The notes under the pieces: model-generated
The model's database searches: none
The model's input: only the letters and a program-made list of their open reading frames with translations
What the model was told of the DNA's origin: nothing
Part shown: piece after piece, positions 1 to 12,700 of the stretch
How positions within the stretch are numbered: position 1 is the stretch's first letter
How the letters are laid out: each line of letters starts with the position of its first letter
Made by a program: the position numbers and the translations under genes
Assembly: GCA_027186245.1 (NCBI GenBank)
Contig: CP114495.1
Span: 2,867,001 to 2,931,000, forward strand
Length of the DNA: 64,000 bases
Direction of reading: 5' to 3'
Origin: Coriaria nepalensis
Lineage: Eukaryota > Streptophyta > Magnoliopsida > Cucurbitales > Coriariaceae

Positions 1-69
1 ATTATTACTCTCCTCTCACGAGGATTCTATACTTAGTTGTTGTTGATAATTATTGAAAAATTGTTGCAG

Positions 70-841
70 GAGAAGGAATCTTGGGATATGAAGGATGGTC
101 AGGAGAAGATTGAAGCTGCAGGGAAGAAAAAAGAGGAAGGCAATGCATTTTTCAAGACTCATAAATATGAAAGAGCCTCTAAGAGATATGAAAAGGTAAA
201 GAGAATAGAAATTCCCACTTCCCTAGCATTAATCTGTCGGGTATCTTGTAACGTTATGAAGCTTTGTTGCTTTGTTTCGACAGGCTGTGAAGTTTATCGA
301 ATATGATTCTACCTTCAGTGATGAAGAGAAGCAGCAGGCTAAGTTGCTCAAAATTTCCTGTAATCTCAATGATGCAGCCTGCAAGCTGAAGCTTAAAGAT
401 TACAAGCAGGCTGAGAAACTCTGCACAAAGGTTTGTAATTTAGTATATATCATTCTTGAATTGGTCATCTATACATTATGCTTCATATTTTTTAAACATC
501 TGATTCTGTTTCTTGGGTTTGTAGGTGTTGGAACTAGACAGTAGAAATGTGAAAGCCCTTTATAGAAGAGCACAAGCTTATATCCAGCTTGTCGATTTGG
601 ATTTGGCTGAGCAGGATATCAAGAAAGCCCTTGAGATAGACCCTGATAACAGGTATGACTGTTGAATCTTCTTAATCTGGTCCAGTAGTGGATTCATCAA
701 TGCTGATGAATGACATAATTATCTGTGTGTAACAGAGACGTGAAGTTGGAGTACAGAGTTCTAAAGGAGAAGGTCAGGGAGTACAACAAGAAGGATGCTC
801 AGTTTTACGGCAACATATTTGCTAAACTGAATAAGGTGTAG
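70..841 (+). CDS. FKBP62/65-like: FKBP-type peptidyl-prolyl isomerase, C-terminal TPR part (ROF1/ROF2-like), 5' end outside window
   Basis: This is the 3' end of a large plant FKBP co-chaperone; the FK506-binding domains lie upstream of the window. Predicted exons are 70-195, 284-430, 525-652 and 736-841 (507 nt, 168 residues plus TAG). The protein reads as three helical TPR units: one with KKKEEGNAFFKTHKYERA, one with CNLNDAACKLKLKDYKQAEK, one with KALYRRAQAYIQLVDLDLAE. It ends in a basic tail, KEKVREYNKKDAQFYGNIF. In this family the TPR domain docks the HSP90 C-terminus, and the tail region binds calmodulin in ROF1/ROF2 (family knowledge). The first base seen is codon phase 0 after a clear TTGCAG acceptor. 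ROF1 cannot be separated from ROF2 without the N-terminal domains. Family assignment is firm. Confidence 0.93.
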
Positions 842-1972
842 CAAGCAAAAACAGGTGTATGTTGACAAAGCCAGTTTTCAAACCTTACAAGATTTCTGTA
901 TAATATCTTTCGAACTGGCACTTGGAACAGTTGAACTGTATAGCTGATATGTTCTGGGCTTGTGGTTGTTTGAACAATGCAGAACAAAGGAGCTAAAGAT
1001 GAGCCCGCACCCATGGCCGTCGATAGAACTGCTTGATTTGATTCATAACAATAAATGGATAGAGAAGACTAACAGAGTTATGTGTTCAATGGTGTTTGTA
1101 GTTTGTACTTCTTTTCTGCTCCCTGTCCTTAGTTTAGTGCAGGACAGTGGCTTTGTCGTGTGAATCTTCTCTTGCAAATTTTATGGTTGCGTGAAGTCTG
1201 ATACCCCCATTTCTGTGTCCGCACACACACTCTCTCTCTCTCTCTCCTTCACCTGTTAGTGTCATCATCTATGAAAAGCTGCGAGAAGTTCGTACTTAGG
1301 AAGAAGATAAACATAGAGGAATGCTAATTAAAATTATATAATAAAAAAAGGAACAGATTTCACTTAATGAAATGAAATTTTCGTATCCATTGAGATCTAT
1401 CTGAAAATGTCTGAGTACGGTATCCCTTCATTACAATGGTTGATTTTGTGGATGAAGATGGCAATGTGGCAATGTGGCAATGTGGCAATGTGGCAACGTG
1501 ATATCAGTTGACTAGTGCATGTATGAGTGTTCCTTAGAGTCAGGTGATTTGTGCTGGTATGAAATAGATTATGTCATGTCGTGCATAAGCTTGTATCGGT
1601 CTGTGGGTCATGTTGGTTTATGAGTTTATTTCAGTATATATGTTTATTTTGGTATATAGGTCTGTTTTAATTTATGAGTTTGAAGATTTATTTTTTTATT
1701 AAAAAAATTAATTTAAAAAAAAAAGAATTTTAAAATGATTAATAAAATATTAATAATATAATATATATTTTATATATTATTAATCGTTTCTAATAATTAA
1801 ATTAAGATTACCGAAGTATATATGAAGTATAAAAGTTACGCATTGAATTCGAATTTTCCCGAAGCTTAACAGAAAGGATTTTCTCTGTGCATTTCTTAAT
1901 TCATGGAGTCTTTCAAGTAGTTATATAAATAGGATCGGGCCTTAGACCGTTTTGGGTGACTTTTTCGGGCTG
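842..1972. other. 3' flank of the FKBP gene, short repeats, AT-rich spacer
   Basis: The FKBP 3' UTR probably extends through about 1250. A (CA)n(TC)n microsatellite lies at 1221-1246. An 8-bp tandem repeat, GGCAATGT with five copies (the last diverged), lies at 1460-1499. From about 1680 the DNA becomes very AT-rich. I see no supportable gene. Confidence 0.6.
1460..1499. repeat. 8-bp tandem repeat (GGCAATGT)5
   Basis: Four perfect copies of GGCAATGT are followed by one copy with a T-to-C change (GGCAACGT), about 620 bp downstream of the FKBP stop codon. It is a plain minisatellite with no coding link. Confidence 0.9.
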
Positions 1973-2075
1973 GCGGAAATAGCTTAATGGTAGAGCATAG
2001 CCTTGCCAAGGCTGAGGTTGAGGGTTCAAGTCCCTCCTTCCGCTCTTGGCTTCGTCGTTTAGTGGTAACGAGTGA
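1933..2075 (+). other. Probable mitochondrial DNA insert (NUMT) around trnG
   Basis: Bounds are estimated from the jump in base composition on both sides of the mitochondrial-type tRNA-Gly. The sequence just upstream (GGGTGACTTTTTCGGGCTG) and just downstream (CTTGGCTTCGTCGTTTAGTG) looks organellar rather than like the local AT-rich DNA. Exact ends need alignment to a mitochondrial genome. Confidence 0.55.
1973..2044 (+). tRNA. trnG-GCC: tRNA-Gly (anticodon GCC), mitochondrial type, in a probable nuclear mitochondrial insert
   Basis: The sequence folds as a cloverleaf. The acceptor strands are GCGGAAA and CTTCCGC, with one A.C mismatch at the last pair. The D-arm is GCTT/GAGC, the anticodon stem is TAGCC/GGCTG around loop TTGCCAA (anticodon GCC), and the T-arm is GAGGG/CCCTC with loop TTCAAGT. 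No CCA is encoded. The sequence is very close to what I remember of the native plant mitochondrial trnG-GCC and unlike cytosolic or plastid tRNA-Gly. Flanking GC-richer DNA (about 1933-2075) stands out from the AT-rich surroundings, so I infer a small mitochondrial insertion rather than a working nuclear tRNA gene. Internal A and B boxes for Pol III were not assessed. Confidence 0.8.
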
Positions 2076-3789
2076 AGTGTATTTTATTTAGTAAATTATA
2101 AGTTAATATTATTAATAATTAAAATTATAAATAAATTGTAATAAATATTATTTAGTTAAATAAAATTTTATATTAATTAAATTTTTTTTAACATATAAAA
2201 TAATTTTAGGAGAAAAAATTATTAAGATTAGGAAATGCTTTTAGGTTCGTACCTCGGATGGGTCTAAAAAGGCAGGGTCGTGCTTTGGGCTAACACGCCA
2301 TGCATGCTTGTACGGGAAATCTGTGTTGTGCCGTGTTGACCCGCGTGCCCGCATAGTTGGGTACGACATGGCTTGACATCCGTGCGGTGCTTTTATCGTG
2401 TCATATCATACATGCTTGTACTGGTTCGGTCCATTTTATCAGCTTTAGTATTTTTATATGAGAGCGTATGTGAATAAGGAAACTGGAATGGCGTGCCGCA
2501 TCAGTTTTTGTAGTGATGTGGGTAGAGTGTTTTAGAGAAAATATTTGGAGTTATTAACACAAGTGTAGTTTGATATAATTTATGATCAAAATATAAATTA
2601 AAAATAGAAATGATGATTACTAATATTATTTTATAAGACTTTTAAATATTATATAATTATTATTAATATTAGATATTAAAAATAATATATTAATAATGAT
2701 TATATATATATAAATAATTATATAGTTAAACATTAATAATTAGAATATAAATATCATTTCTTTTTAATAATTTTAAAAATTGATTATAATAGTTTAATCT
2801 CATTAAATATGATAAGATAAAATTTAGATAGATTAATTATATATTAATATATTTAATAAAAATAGATAATTAAAATTTATTTTTATTTGTTTAAATCAAA
2901 TTTCATTGCAAATTATATTTAATCGTATAAATTTATGCTTTTTCTAAGTGTCATCTTTATCGGAATTTTTTTTACTCATTGGACACGCGTGAGCGCATGG
3001 GGGCAAGCTGATAAGTAGACTACTGACAATAATACCTTTATTTGTTTTTAAAGGTATTTATATTTTTGTAAATTTTATTCGATTTTTGTTTAGAATAAAA
3101 ATAAGATGGCTTTAATTTTTTTTAGAATAAAAAAAATATAAAGAAAAGAAAAGAAAAAGAAAAAGAAAAAGAAAAAGAAAAAGAAAAAGATTAATTTTTT
3201 AGTATTTATTTAATTATAAAAAAAGTATATATAAATAAAAATGAAAATGATAATTTTTTTTTGTATTTGTTTAATTTTTTTAAAAATTACATAATATCAC
3301 AATATAATTAAAAAAAATATGGATAAATCTCATATAAATTGATATTTATTTTAATTTTTATAAAAAATACTTATTTATATAAAAATAAAATAAAAATATT
3401 TTCATTCAAATGAAAAAAAAAATACATGCTTATTCTATTATTCTTTCGAACCAAATAATAAAATAGAATAAATATTTTATTTCATTTCAATAAAAAAATC
3501 AGACCAAAGGAAACATAAATGTTTGGACTCAGATTTGATTAGTTTGGTATATATTTAATATTTTAATCTTGGAGTGGGGTAGAATTCCTAATTTATGAAA
3601 CTTCTGAAATAAAAATGTAGTTATATAAAATTTGAGCAAATGAATTCTAGTTTCTCTATATTTTTAGGGGACAATTATTCTTAAGCCAAAAGTTCGGCGA
3701 ATCAAATTCGCTCCAAACGGCTGTTCGGCACAATACTTGGCTACTTCGCTGGAGCGGTGAGAGACAGTTCTTCACTGGCTTTCATCGAC
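2076..3789. other. AT-rich intergenic DNA with a GC-richer, transposon-like island; upstream region of TOP3B
   Basis: Most of this stretch is AT/T-rich and has no open reading frame worth naming. A GC-richer island at about 2240-2470 contains repeated GTGCC/GTGTTG-like words (for example GTTGTGCCGTGTTGACCCG). It resembles decayed hAT-type non-autonomous elements, but I cannot define its ends. A purine-only (AAAAAG)n tract lies at 3141-3190. About 3690-3789 is the likely promoter and 5' UTR of the topoisomerase gene. Confidence 0.5.
3141..3190. repeat. (GAAAAA)n purine tract
   Basis: This is a 50-bp run of A and G only, with period 5-6 (AAAAGAAAAGAAAAAG and so on), in AT-rich spacer DNA about 600 bp upstream of the TOP3B start codon. 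Confidence 0.9.
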
Positions 3790-6700
3790 ATGGCACCTCC
3801 TACCGTACTAATGGTAGGTGATCTTCTTTAGCTATTTCATCCATGGAGCTCGAATTTCATAGGTCCCTCCTTCTTCTTCAATTCCATTTGCAGGTAGCAG
3901 AGAAGCCTAGCATCGCTCTTTCCATCGCCTCTGTACTCTCTCGCGGTCAAGTATATATCCACCTCCCTCTCTTGTATTTTTCTCTTCCTAGTCTTTAATT
4001 ATAGGCTTTAGGCTCAGTCTAGAGTTCTGTTTGGATGCCGAGAAAACGTAGGAAAACCTTTTGGTAAACTAGCAGAAGTAGTGGTAGAGCTAGTGCTTGA
4101 AAGAAGCATTGGTATTCAAATTCGTATTCTTTCTTTTATTTTTATAATTAGTTGAAATTTCTGTCAATTCTGAATTTTTTAAAGCTCCCGATTTTATCGT
4201 TTTGTGCACCATATTGGTTCCTGTTTGTTGGATTTCGAATGTCAAACCATTTCAGAGATGAGTGGGACATTATGTATCTATGGCTGACATTTACGGCATA
4301 TTTGTTTTTTCGCAGATGTTTACGAGAAAGGGTAGCACTGATGTACATGAATTTGATGGTATATTTCTGGAGTTCCAGGCGCATTATAAAGTGACATCAG
4401 TTATTGGGCATGTTTTCAGGTGCTTTCCCTCTCAGCTCTATAGACAAAGGCTCTCCTAAACATGAAAATCGCAACAATCTATCTATGCATGTTTTGATAT
4501 AAGAAATGTAAATTTCTCTGTTTCTTTGATGCATGATTGCTACCTTGAAATGCTGCATCCCATTACACCAACAATTACTTGTGTTAGATGTTGAAAAATA
4601 TTATCCTTTTGATATTAGATGCATTAGGTTAGGAGCCTCGTTGGAGTGGTATGAATATGTTGAAACACTTGTAGTGTCCGATACCATTTTAAATTTTCAT
4701 ACTTATTACTGTCTTCCAGTTTCCCATGATGTTTGGGTTTCTATCTTATTATTATTTAATCTATGTCTGTCACTTTTTCTTAGTCTCTGTATATGGTTTT
4801 TATCGTGATGAATTGAAAACCCCTACTTCTATGCATCCCTCTATAAGTCTAGCCTCAACCAATCACCATCATACCTTTGGTTTCAAGGGTGATGCCTAGA
4901 GGAAAAATACACGTAGAGAATTTCTTTGCTCCCTGTCTCATATTATATTCCATTTTTTGACACAACTCTACCACCGTTATCTATTTAGAAATTTTATCTA
5001 TCAATCAGCAGAGTTAATGAATAATGGAATATTTGGATTTCAACATTTATGGTTAAATAGAAAATCCAAAATTTATGGTTAAATAGAGCATTCTGTGATC
5101 AGTTATGATTTAGTCACTAAAAAAAGGGGCCTTCATACATAATTGTTCGATAAGTTCTAGTACTTTTCATACATTTCACGTGTTGTTTCTATTTCATTAC
5201 GACATATTTTTACAACTCTTTTTATTTATATGTATATTTTCTGTGTGTGCGCCTACATGTACATTTAGTGTAGATTTTCCAGCAACCCATCAGAATTGGA
5301 AGACCACTGATCCCCTGGATCTTTTTCAGGCTCCAGTAATTAAGAATGAATCAAACCCAAAGGTACATTGTACTTTTTGATCTTTTCGTCTTGTGCTCAT
5401 CATGGTGTGTATACATGTGCATGATTTCTGATGTGACCCACCTCTAAAATATGCATATACATAATACATGTGTAACTGCATATTTTATGTTGACATCTAC
5501 ATACATATCTCCTATTAATAATAGAGAGAAGACATGTATCGTTTTCAACACAATGTTATTAAAAGATCATATTCTCTATATCATGAAAACCTACGAAATA
5601 CAATTTCGTCAAAATATATGCCTCTTTCCTATACCGATATGCTCCTAATATGACCTCAAACTTATCTAATATGCTTTTGAAGTATCCAAAAACAATTAAA
5701 ATAGAGAGTTTTTATTTTCGAGACTAATGAAAAATGGAAGAACATAATTTTATTTTTTTCCGTCTCAAGCCTTCTTTAAGATTCTTCATAATTAGCGGCA
5801 ATAAAGGTGTCATTATTTGGTTTTTTATATCGATATGTACAAATTTTAAAGACATAAAAGTAAAAGTATAATACAATTATTATATTAATGATCTTCCATG
5901 CCATACTACATACTTTTCATATTGCACTTATACAATTAGTGTTAGATTTGTATTGTGTATCGAGATGGGGGCCTGCTTCAGCTTTGAGGGGTTTAGCCTT
6001 GCAGTATAGTGACTGGCTGGACAAAACAAAAAGAAAAAAAAATCTAGCATCTCTCCCAAGTTCTCTCTTGCCTTTTCTACTTCTGTGTGTGTAGGTGTTA
6101 TATCTATTGTTTCTGAAGATTTATAGAGAAAATAGTAATAGGAAAATAATTCTTCTTTATTTTCATCTCAATTTTACAGCAAAACAATAAGGAATATATA
6201 GAGCAGTAAAGAAAAGGAAATCCCTAATAGGAGGGAAAATAATACAGCTAATATAAAGAAGAAAAACATATAACTAACATATCTAACTAAGGAAAATAAG
6301 ATATTCTAAAACTGAAATTAGTGTTACAGCTGTAATATACAACTATAACACAATATTTCCACACTCCCCCTCAAGCTGGGTGGTAGATATCAATCATACC
6401 CAGCTTGGATCTGAAGATTTATAGAGAAAATAGTAATAGGAAAATAATTCTTCTTTATTTTCATCTCAATTTTACAGCAAAACAATAAGGACTATATAGA
6501 GCAGTAAAGAAAAGGAAATCCCTAATAGGAGGGAAAATAATACAGCTAATATAAAGAAGAAAAACATATAACTAACATATGTAACTAAGGAAAATAAGAT
6601 ATTCTAAAACTGAAATTAGTGTTACAGCTGTAATATACAACTATAACACAATATTTCCACACTCCCCCTCAAGCTGGGTGGTAGATATCAATCATACCCA

Positions 6701-9700
6701 GCTTGGATCTCAAATCTTCAAAACTTATCCTTGGAAGAGCCTTGGTGAGCATATCAGCAGTCTGAGAATTTGTTAGAACATGTACCAAGGAGATTATTCC
6801 TTCTGCTATCTTCTCTTTAATAAAATGCTAATCTATTTCAACATGTTTCATACGATCATGATAAACAGGGTTCTTTGCAATATTTATAGTGGCTAGATTG
6901 TCACAAGACATCTTAGGTTCTTCTAAAGAAATCTGCAATTCTTGAAGAAGTCTCTTTAACCATATTACCTCACATATTCCTAGAGCTAGGGCCCTGTACT
7001 CTGCTTCAACACTACTCATAGCCACAATTGATTGCTTCTTGCTTCTCCACATGACTAAGTTTCCCCATACATAAGTGTAATATCTAGAAGTGGACCTATT
7101 GTTTGTTGCTGATCTTACCCAGTCAGCATTAGAGAACATCTGTACACCCCTATCTAGATTTTTTCTAAAGTACAATCCCCTTCCTGGAGTTAGTTTTAGA
7201 TACCCCAGAATTCAGTACACAACTTTCAAGTGCATCTCAGTTGAATTGTTCATGAACTGACTGACTACATTGACAAAATAACCAATGTTAAGCCTTGTGT
7301 GGGAAAGATAGATGAGTTTTCCCTCAAATTGTTGATGTTGTTCTTTGTCAACTGGAACACTTCCTTGTTCATCTCCTAACTTTGTTGAATGATCCATAAG
7401 AGTATCAACCAGTTTGCAGCCAAGTATATCGGTTTCTTTTAAAAGATCAAGGACGTGTTTCCGTTGAGAAACCACAATTCCTTTATTAGACTGAGCAATT
7501 TCCATCCCTAGAAAATATTTGAGATTTCCTTGGTCTTTGACTTCAGATTCCTTTGCAAGAAACTTCTTAAGTTGGCTTATTTCCTCTTCATGATCTCCTG
7601 TCACAATTATATCATCTACATATACAATGATAATAGCTAGTTTCCTGTTAGCAGAATGCTTTATAAACAATGTATGATCTCTTTGGCATTGAGAATAACC
7701 AACCTTCTTCACGGCCTTTGTGAAGCGATCAAACCAAGCTCAGGAAACTGTTTGAGGCCATATATGGATTTTCTAAGTCTACACACTTTGTCGATGTTGG
7801 CTTGAGTCTTCAATCCCGAGGGAATTTCCATATATACCTCTTCCTCTAAGTGCCCACATGCCATTTTTTTTCGAAGGCTCTAACTTCTTCCATAATAGCC
7901 ACTCTCCATTCAAGAACTTTGAGAGCCTTTTGGACATTGTTGGGAATCTGAATTTTAGTAAGATTGGAAACAAATGCTCCATAACTTGGTGACAAGCTTT
8001 TATAGGAGACAAAATGATTAATTGGGTGTTTTGTGCAAGATCTCACCCCTTTCCTTTGAGCAATAGGTAAATCCAGATCATTATCGTCTAAGAGTAAAGG
8101 TTCATTAGGGTGGTCATTTGTGTTACTTGTTATTGTTGCTTCTTGATTTAGATGCGGTTCAACTTCATGATTTTGCTCAACATGTGTTTGAAGCTTTATA
8201 TCTCCTTGAGGTTTCTTCTTTTTCCTTGAATAGACAATGAACTCAGTATTTTTGACAGTTTGAGATGATTAGAATGAGGAACAAGGTCAACAATTTCGGT
8301 TTCAATAGGTTTAGCATCATTAGGATCAAGAGTTTGGATAGGAGATGAGTTAGATATTTTTGTTGAAGGTATGAAAGGTGAATGAGGAGTTGGTGATATG
8401 GAAGCAATCTCATAATTGTCCCAAAACTGATATTCTTAAGTTCTATTCCCCCTGAATATTAGTTTTGGAATAACATAGTTCATTCTTAAAGAATGTGACA
8501 TCCATGGTGTTGTAGAACTTTCTGGAGAGAGGTGAATAACATTTGTATCCTTTTTGATTGGAGGAATACCCAAGGAACATACATTTGATTGCCATTGGAT
8601 TAAGTTTTGTTTGATTTGGCTGCTTATTGTGAACAAAAGTAGTACAACCAAAGACTTTTGGTGAGAGGATAGAAATGAGATGAGCGGTAGGATATGATTG
8701 AAGAAGGACTTGGCAAGGTATTTGGAATTTTAGGACATGAGTGGGCGTTCTATTTATGAGATAGACAGCTTTGATAACGGCTTCTCCCAATAATTTTTTT
8801 GGAACATTAGCTATGAACATGATTGATCTTGTAACCTCTAGAAGATGTCTATTTTTCCTCTTAGCCACTTCATTTTGTTGTGGGGTATCCACACAATAAC
8901 TTTGATGAACAATACCCATTTTTGTAAGGAAGCTACCAAGAATTGAATTGAAGTAATCTTTTGCATTGTCTGTTTTTAGAATTTGAATGGCATGAAACTA
9001 AGTTTGGATCATATTATGGAAATTCATGAAAATTGGACTTACTTCAGATTTTTTTTTCATCAAAAATATCCAGGACAATCTAGGATGGTCATCTATAAAC
9101 AAGATAAACCATCTAGAGCCTATAACATTTTTTATCTTTGATGGACCCCAAACATCACTATGTATCATTGAAAATGAGTGTGATGATTTATAAGGCAGTA
9201 TTGAATATGGACTATGAACATGTTTGGATAGCTAGCAGATTTCACATGAGAAAACTTGGAAATTTTTATTAAATAAGGAAAAAGCTTCTAAAGGTACATT
9301 AAATTTGAATGTCCTAAGGGCCATAACATAACATCACTATCATTATTTGAAACTGAAACAGAGTAGTATTTGAAACTGAAACAGAGTAGGATTGTTTCTC
9401 ACAAACTGCCACTGAGGTTGTCTCTTAGGAAGATCTTCAACCTTGAGGATATAGAGACCCAAATCAACATTGCCAATCATCCTCCCTGAATCAAAATCCT
9501 GAAAAACACAACTTTGGGAGAAGTTAGCAACACAGTTTTTACCCTAAGTTAGTTTACTTATAGATTGCAATCTAGATTAGGAACCAAAAGAACTGGATCA
9601 AGAATGAGATCCTTATAAATCACAATAGATCCTATGCCAACCACTTTTGATAGAGAACCATCTACAATCTGAACAGTGAAGTTCCCAGAACAAGATTATA

Positions 9701-12700
9701 ATTTAAAAGAACTGTAGCATCCCTAGTCATGTGATTTGAAGCTCCAGAGTCAGCGATCCATTGATTTAATTTTTTGCTCCTTGCTTTTAAGGAAATTGTA
9801 AAATTACCTCTTTGTGCCAAGAATCTTGATCCAATTATGGATTTGGAGGATGATGAACCTTGAGTTGGTTGGCTGATAAATTTCTGAAGAAGTTCAAGTT
9901 GCTCTTTTTTGACCCATGAATCTTCCAACAAGTTTCTTTTGTATGACCTAAACTCTTACAATGATCACACCAAGATCTTCCTCCTCTCCTTTGGTTGTTG
10001 TTGAACGAATTAGATTGACCATGTGGTGCAACTGCAGAACTTTCAGATTGTGGCTAAGTGTTCTTTGAACCCATCATGACATTCTTTCGGCTTTCCTCTC
10101 GGCGGACTTCCGAGGCTACCTTACGAACATTAGGAAGAGGTTTGGTGGCCAAAATTTTGCTACGTACTTCATCAAGATCTTTATTTAATCTTAGTAAAAA
10201 CTTGTAGATTCGTCTCCTCTCCACAATCTATTTGTACTTGACAACATCTTCTCACCTCCAATCATGGTTCTCAAAGAAATCTAATCTCTATCGGTGCCTA
10301 TTGAGAAACATGAAGTATTGAGTGACTGAACGATCTCCTTGACGAAGATCATGAAGAATTCCTTCTATCTCAAATATCTCAGCAGTATCTTATTTATCAT
10401 TGTACATCACTTTGGTTGACTACCTTGTTGGTTGAACTGTTGCGCCGGTAAGATAATCATCCTTACCATAGCCACTCACAAACATCATTATTGAATGTGA
10501 TCATTGAATGTAATTCTCCTCATTCAATTGTGCCCCGTAATAGACTAAACAGAACTATCTGAAGCACCATGGTTGCTTGAATAAGAAATCCCATGGGTGC
10601 TGTCAGATATTTCATGCTCACCTTTGGTTTTAGATGCATTACGATTTTCCTTGTTTATGTCCATCTCGGACTTTGTCATGGTCGGAGTGCAAGGTTGAGA
10701 TTAATGGCTCTGATACCATGAAGATTTATAGAGAGAATAGTAATAGGAAAAGAATTCTTCTTTATTTTCATCTCATATTTACAGCAACTCAATAAGGAAT
10801 ATATAGAACAGTAAAGAAAAGGAAATCCCTAAAAAATAGGGGGGAAAATAATACAGCTAATATAAAGAAGAAAAACGTATGACTAACATATCTAACTAAG
10901 GAAAATAAGATATTCTAAAACTAAAATTAGTGTTACAGCTGTAATGTACACATAAAACACAATATTTCCACAGTTTTTTTCCCGCATGCTCTATTTCCTT
11001 GCTTCTGAGAACTTTGTGGGCCATGATGCTACAATGTACAATAGATATAACCTTTTCTATGTTTCCATGACTAGCATATAATTACATGATACTTCCTTAA
11101 TTTGGATGTTACAGCTTGGTGTTGTGTTTATAAATATAAAGAAATTTTGATGCTTTATCTTGGTGTGTAGGCTCATATTCGGAGACATTTAGGTCAAGAA
11201 GCCCGTGGTTGTAGTCATTTGGTATTATGGTTGGATTGTGATCGTGAAGGGGAAAATATATGTTTCGAAGGTAATTCTTTTTCCTTTGTTCCAATATTTC
11301 TCGAAAGAGTTGTATCTTAAGCAAATGACTCTTATATTTATATCAAGCTCTTCCTGGTATGAGAAGTGCTATAACTTGGTTCACTGCACAGCTTTTCTTC
11401 CGGTTACTTTGCGCATTCTCCAATATTTCTGAAATAGTTCTTATAGGTTTGTAATTTGATCAGCCGTGATCCATGGGTTTTATTCTGTTACCCGTGGTTA
11501 GCCAGTCTGTTATCTTCTTTCATGTACGTCTCCTTGTCTAAGTGCCCGAGGGGCCTAGATTTCGGTACAATCTTTCTGTGTCGTTTCAGTTATACAGGGT
11601 TGCAGACCATGCCTAGGTTTGTTTATTGGTTAGTGATTACTGCACCAAGATTTACTAACCTACTCTATGATTACTTATTTTAGGAGCTTGTAATTATGGT
11701 CTGTCATTAATTTGAAAACATAAAGGTATTAAAATCTACATTTGTTTAGTGGGTATGCATGTAGACTTGGGGTTGATAGACTGATTCATTCCATCCACTG
11801 GGGTGTGTAGTTTGTTCGTTATGCAGATTCTCCTCATAAAAGTAACTCCATAAAATAATTGGCATCCGAGTAGCTTTTGTTATTGAAAGTCATATAGAGG
11901 CATAAGGAGATGTCAAGGTGCAATCATAGTTTCTCTTGTCTGCTTACTACTATATACTTGAGGAGAGTTTGTTTTCGCATTTATGAAATTGGAGTTTGGG
12001 AAACTGAATTTTGGCAAACTAGTTTTTCCATAAATTGTTGGCAGAGTTTAAACGGTTATGCGCTTGGCTAAGTATATGTTCCAAAAGGAGTTTGTGAGAT
12101 GTAACTTAAGTTTGAGAAACTAAAGTGTTAGTTCACATAATGTCTATCAAGTCTCAGTCAGCACTTTTAACACATGTCAAGTTCTAAATTCCTAGTACTA
12201 AATTCAAGCTTTGTACTTGTGAATGATTTTTCTGGCAGTTATCGAGTGTACTGGCTTTCATGGTAACGGATTTAGAGACAGAGTTCACCGTGCACGATTT
12301 TCTTCTGTTACCGAGAAAGACATTTTGAAGGCTTTGAATACTCTTGTTAAACCTAACAGAGATGAGTCACTGGCAGTAGATGCACGGCAGGAGATAGACT
12401 TAAAAGTTGGAGTTGCATTCACACGATTTCAAACTGGTTATTTCTTGGAAAAATATGGCAATCTCGATTCCACGGTTATCTCGTCGGTTCTTTCTCTCTC
12501 TAGTTGTTCATCCATTATTTATTGATTTTGTGATACATAGAGCATGCATATATGCATTTTTATGGTCTCTTGTTTTTCGATACTTGGGAGTTGCAGTTAC
12601 CGTGTGTGTCCCTCCAGATATGATGGGAATCTTTCTCATTAAACTGGACTCAAGGAAATGGAAAAGAAAGGGAAAAAGTAATGAAATTGACTATTTGCAA

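Larger units (their letters stand above)
6109..10977 (-). mobile_element. Ty1/Copia LTR retrotransposon, degenerate, inside TOP3B intron 4
   Basis: The element lies antisense to TOP3B. LTRs begin TG and end CA; flanking 5-mers GTTTC (6109-6113) and GTTTT (10973-10977) look like an aged target-site duplication. Read on the minus strand, the 5' LTR is 10719-10972. It is followed by the primer-binding site TGGTATCAGAGC (complementary to initiator tRNA-Met) and ends with a polypurine tract TTGAGGGGGAGTG before the 3' LTR. Gag, protease, integrase, reverse transcriptase and RNase H pieces follow in the Copia order, but they are scattered over frames with stops. The copy cannot be autonomous. The 3' LTR end is tandemly duplicated (6114-6411 and 6412-6709). 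Confidence 0.93.

Noticed and set aside
1973..2044. Functional cytosolic tRNA-Gly gene
   Set aside because: Sequence is of mitochondrial type with an acceptor mismatch and organellar flanks; no Pol III terminator T-run follows directly.
6114..6709. Repeated units as a CRISPR-like or satellite array
   Set aside because: Only two copies, each a recognisable LTR plus polypurine tract of the adjacent Copia element.
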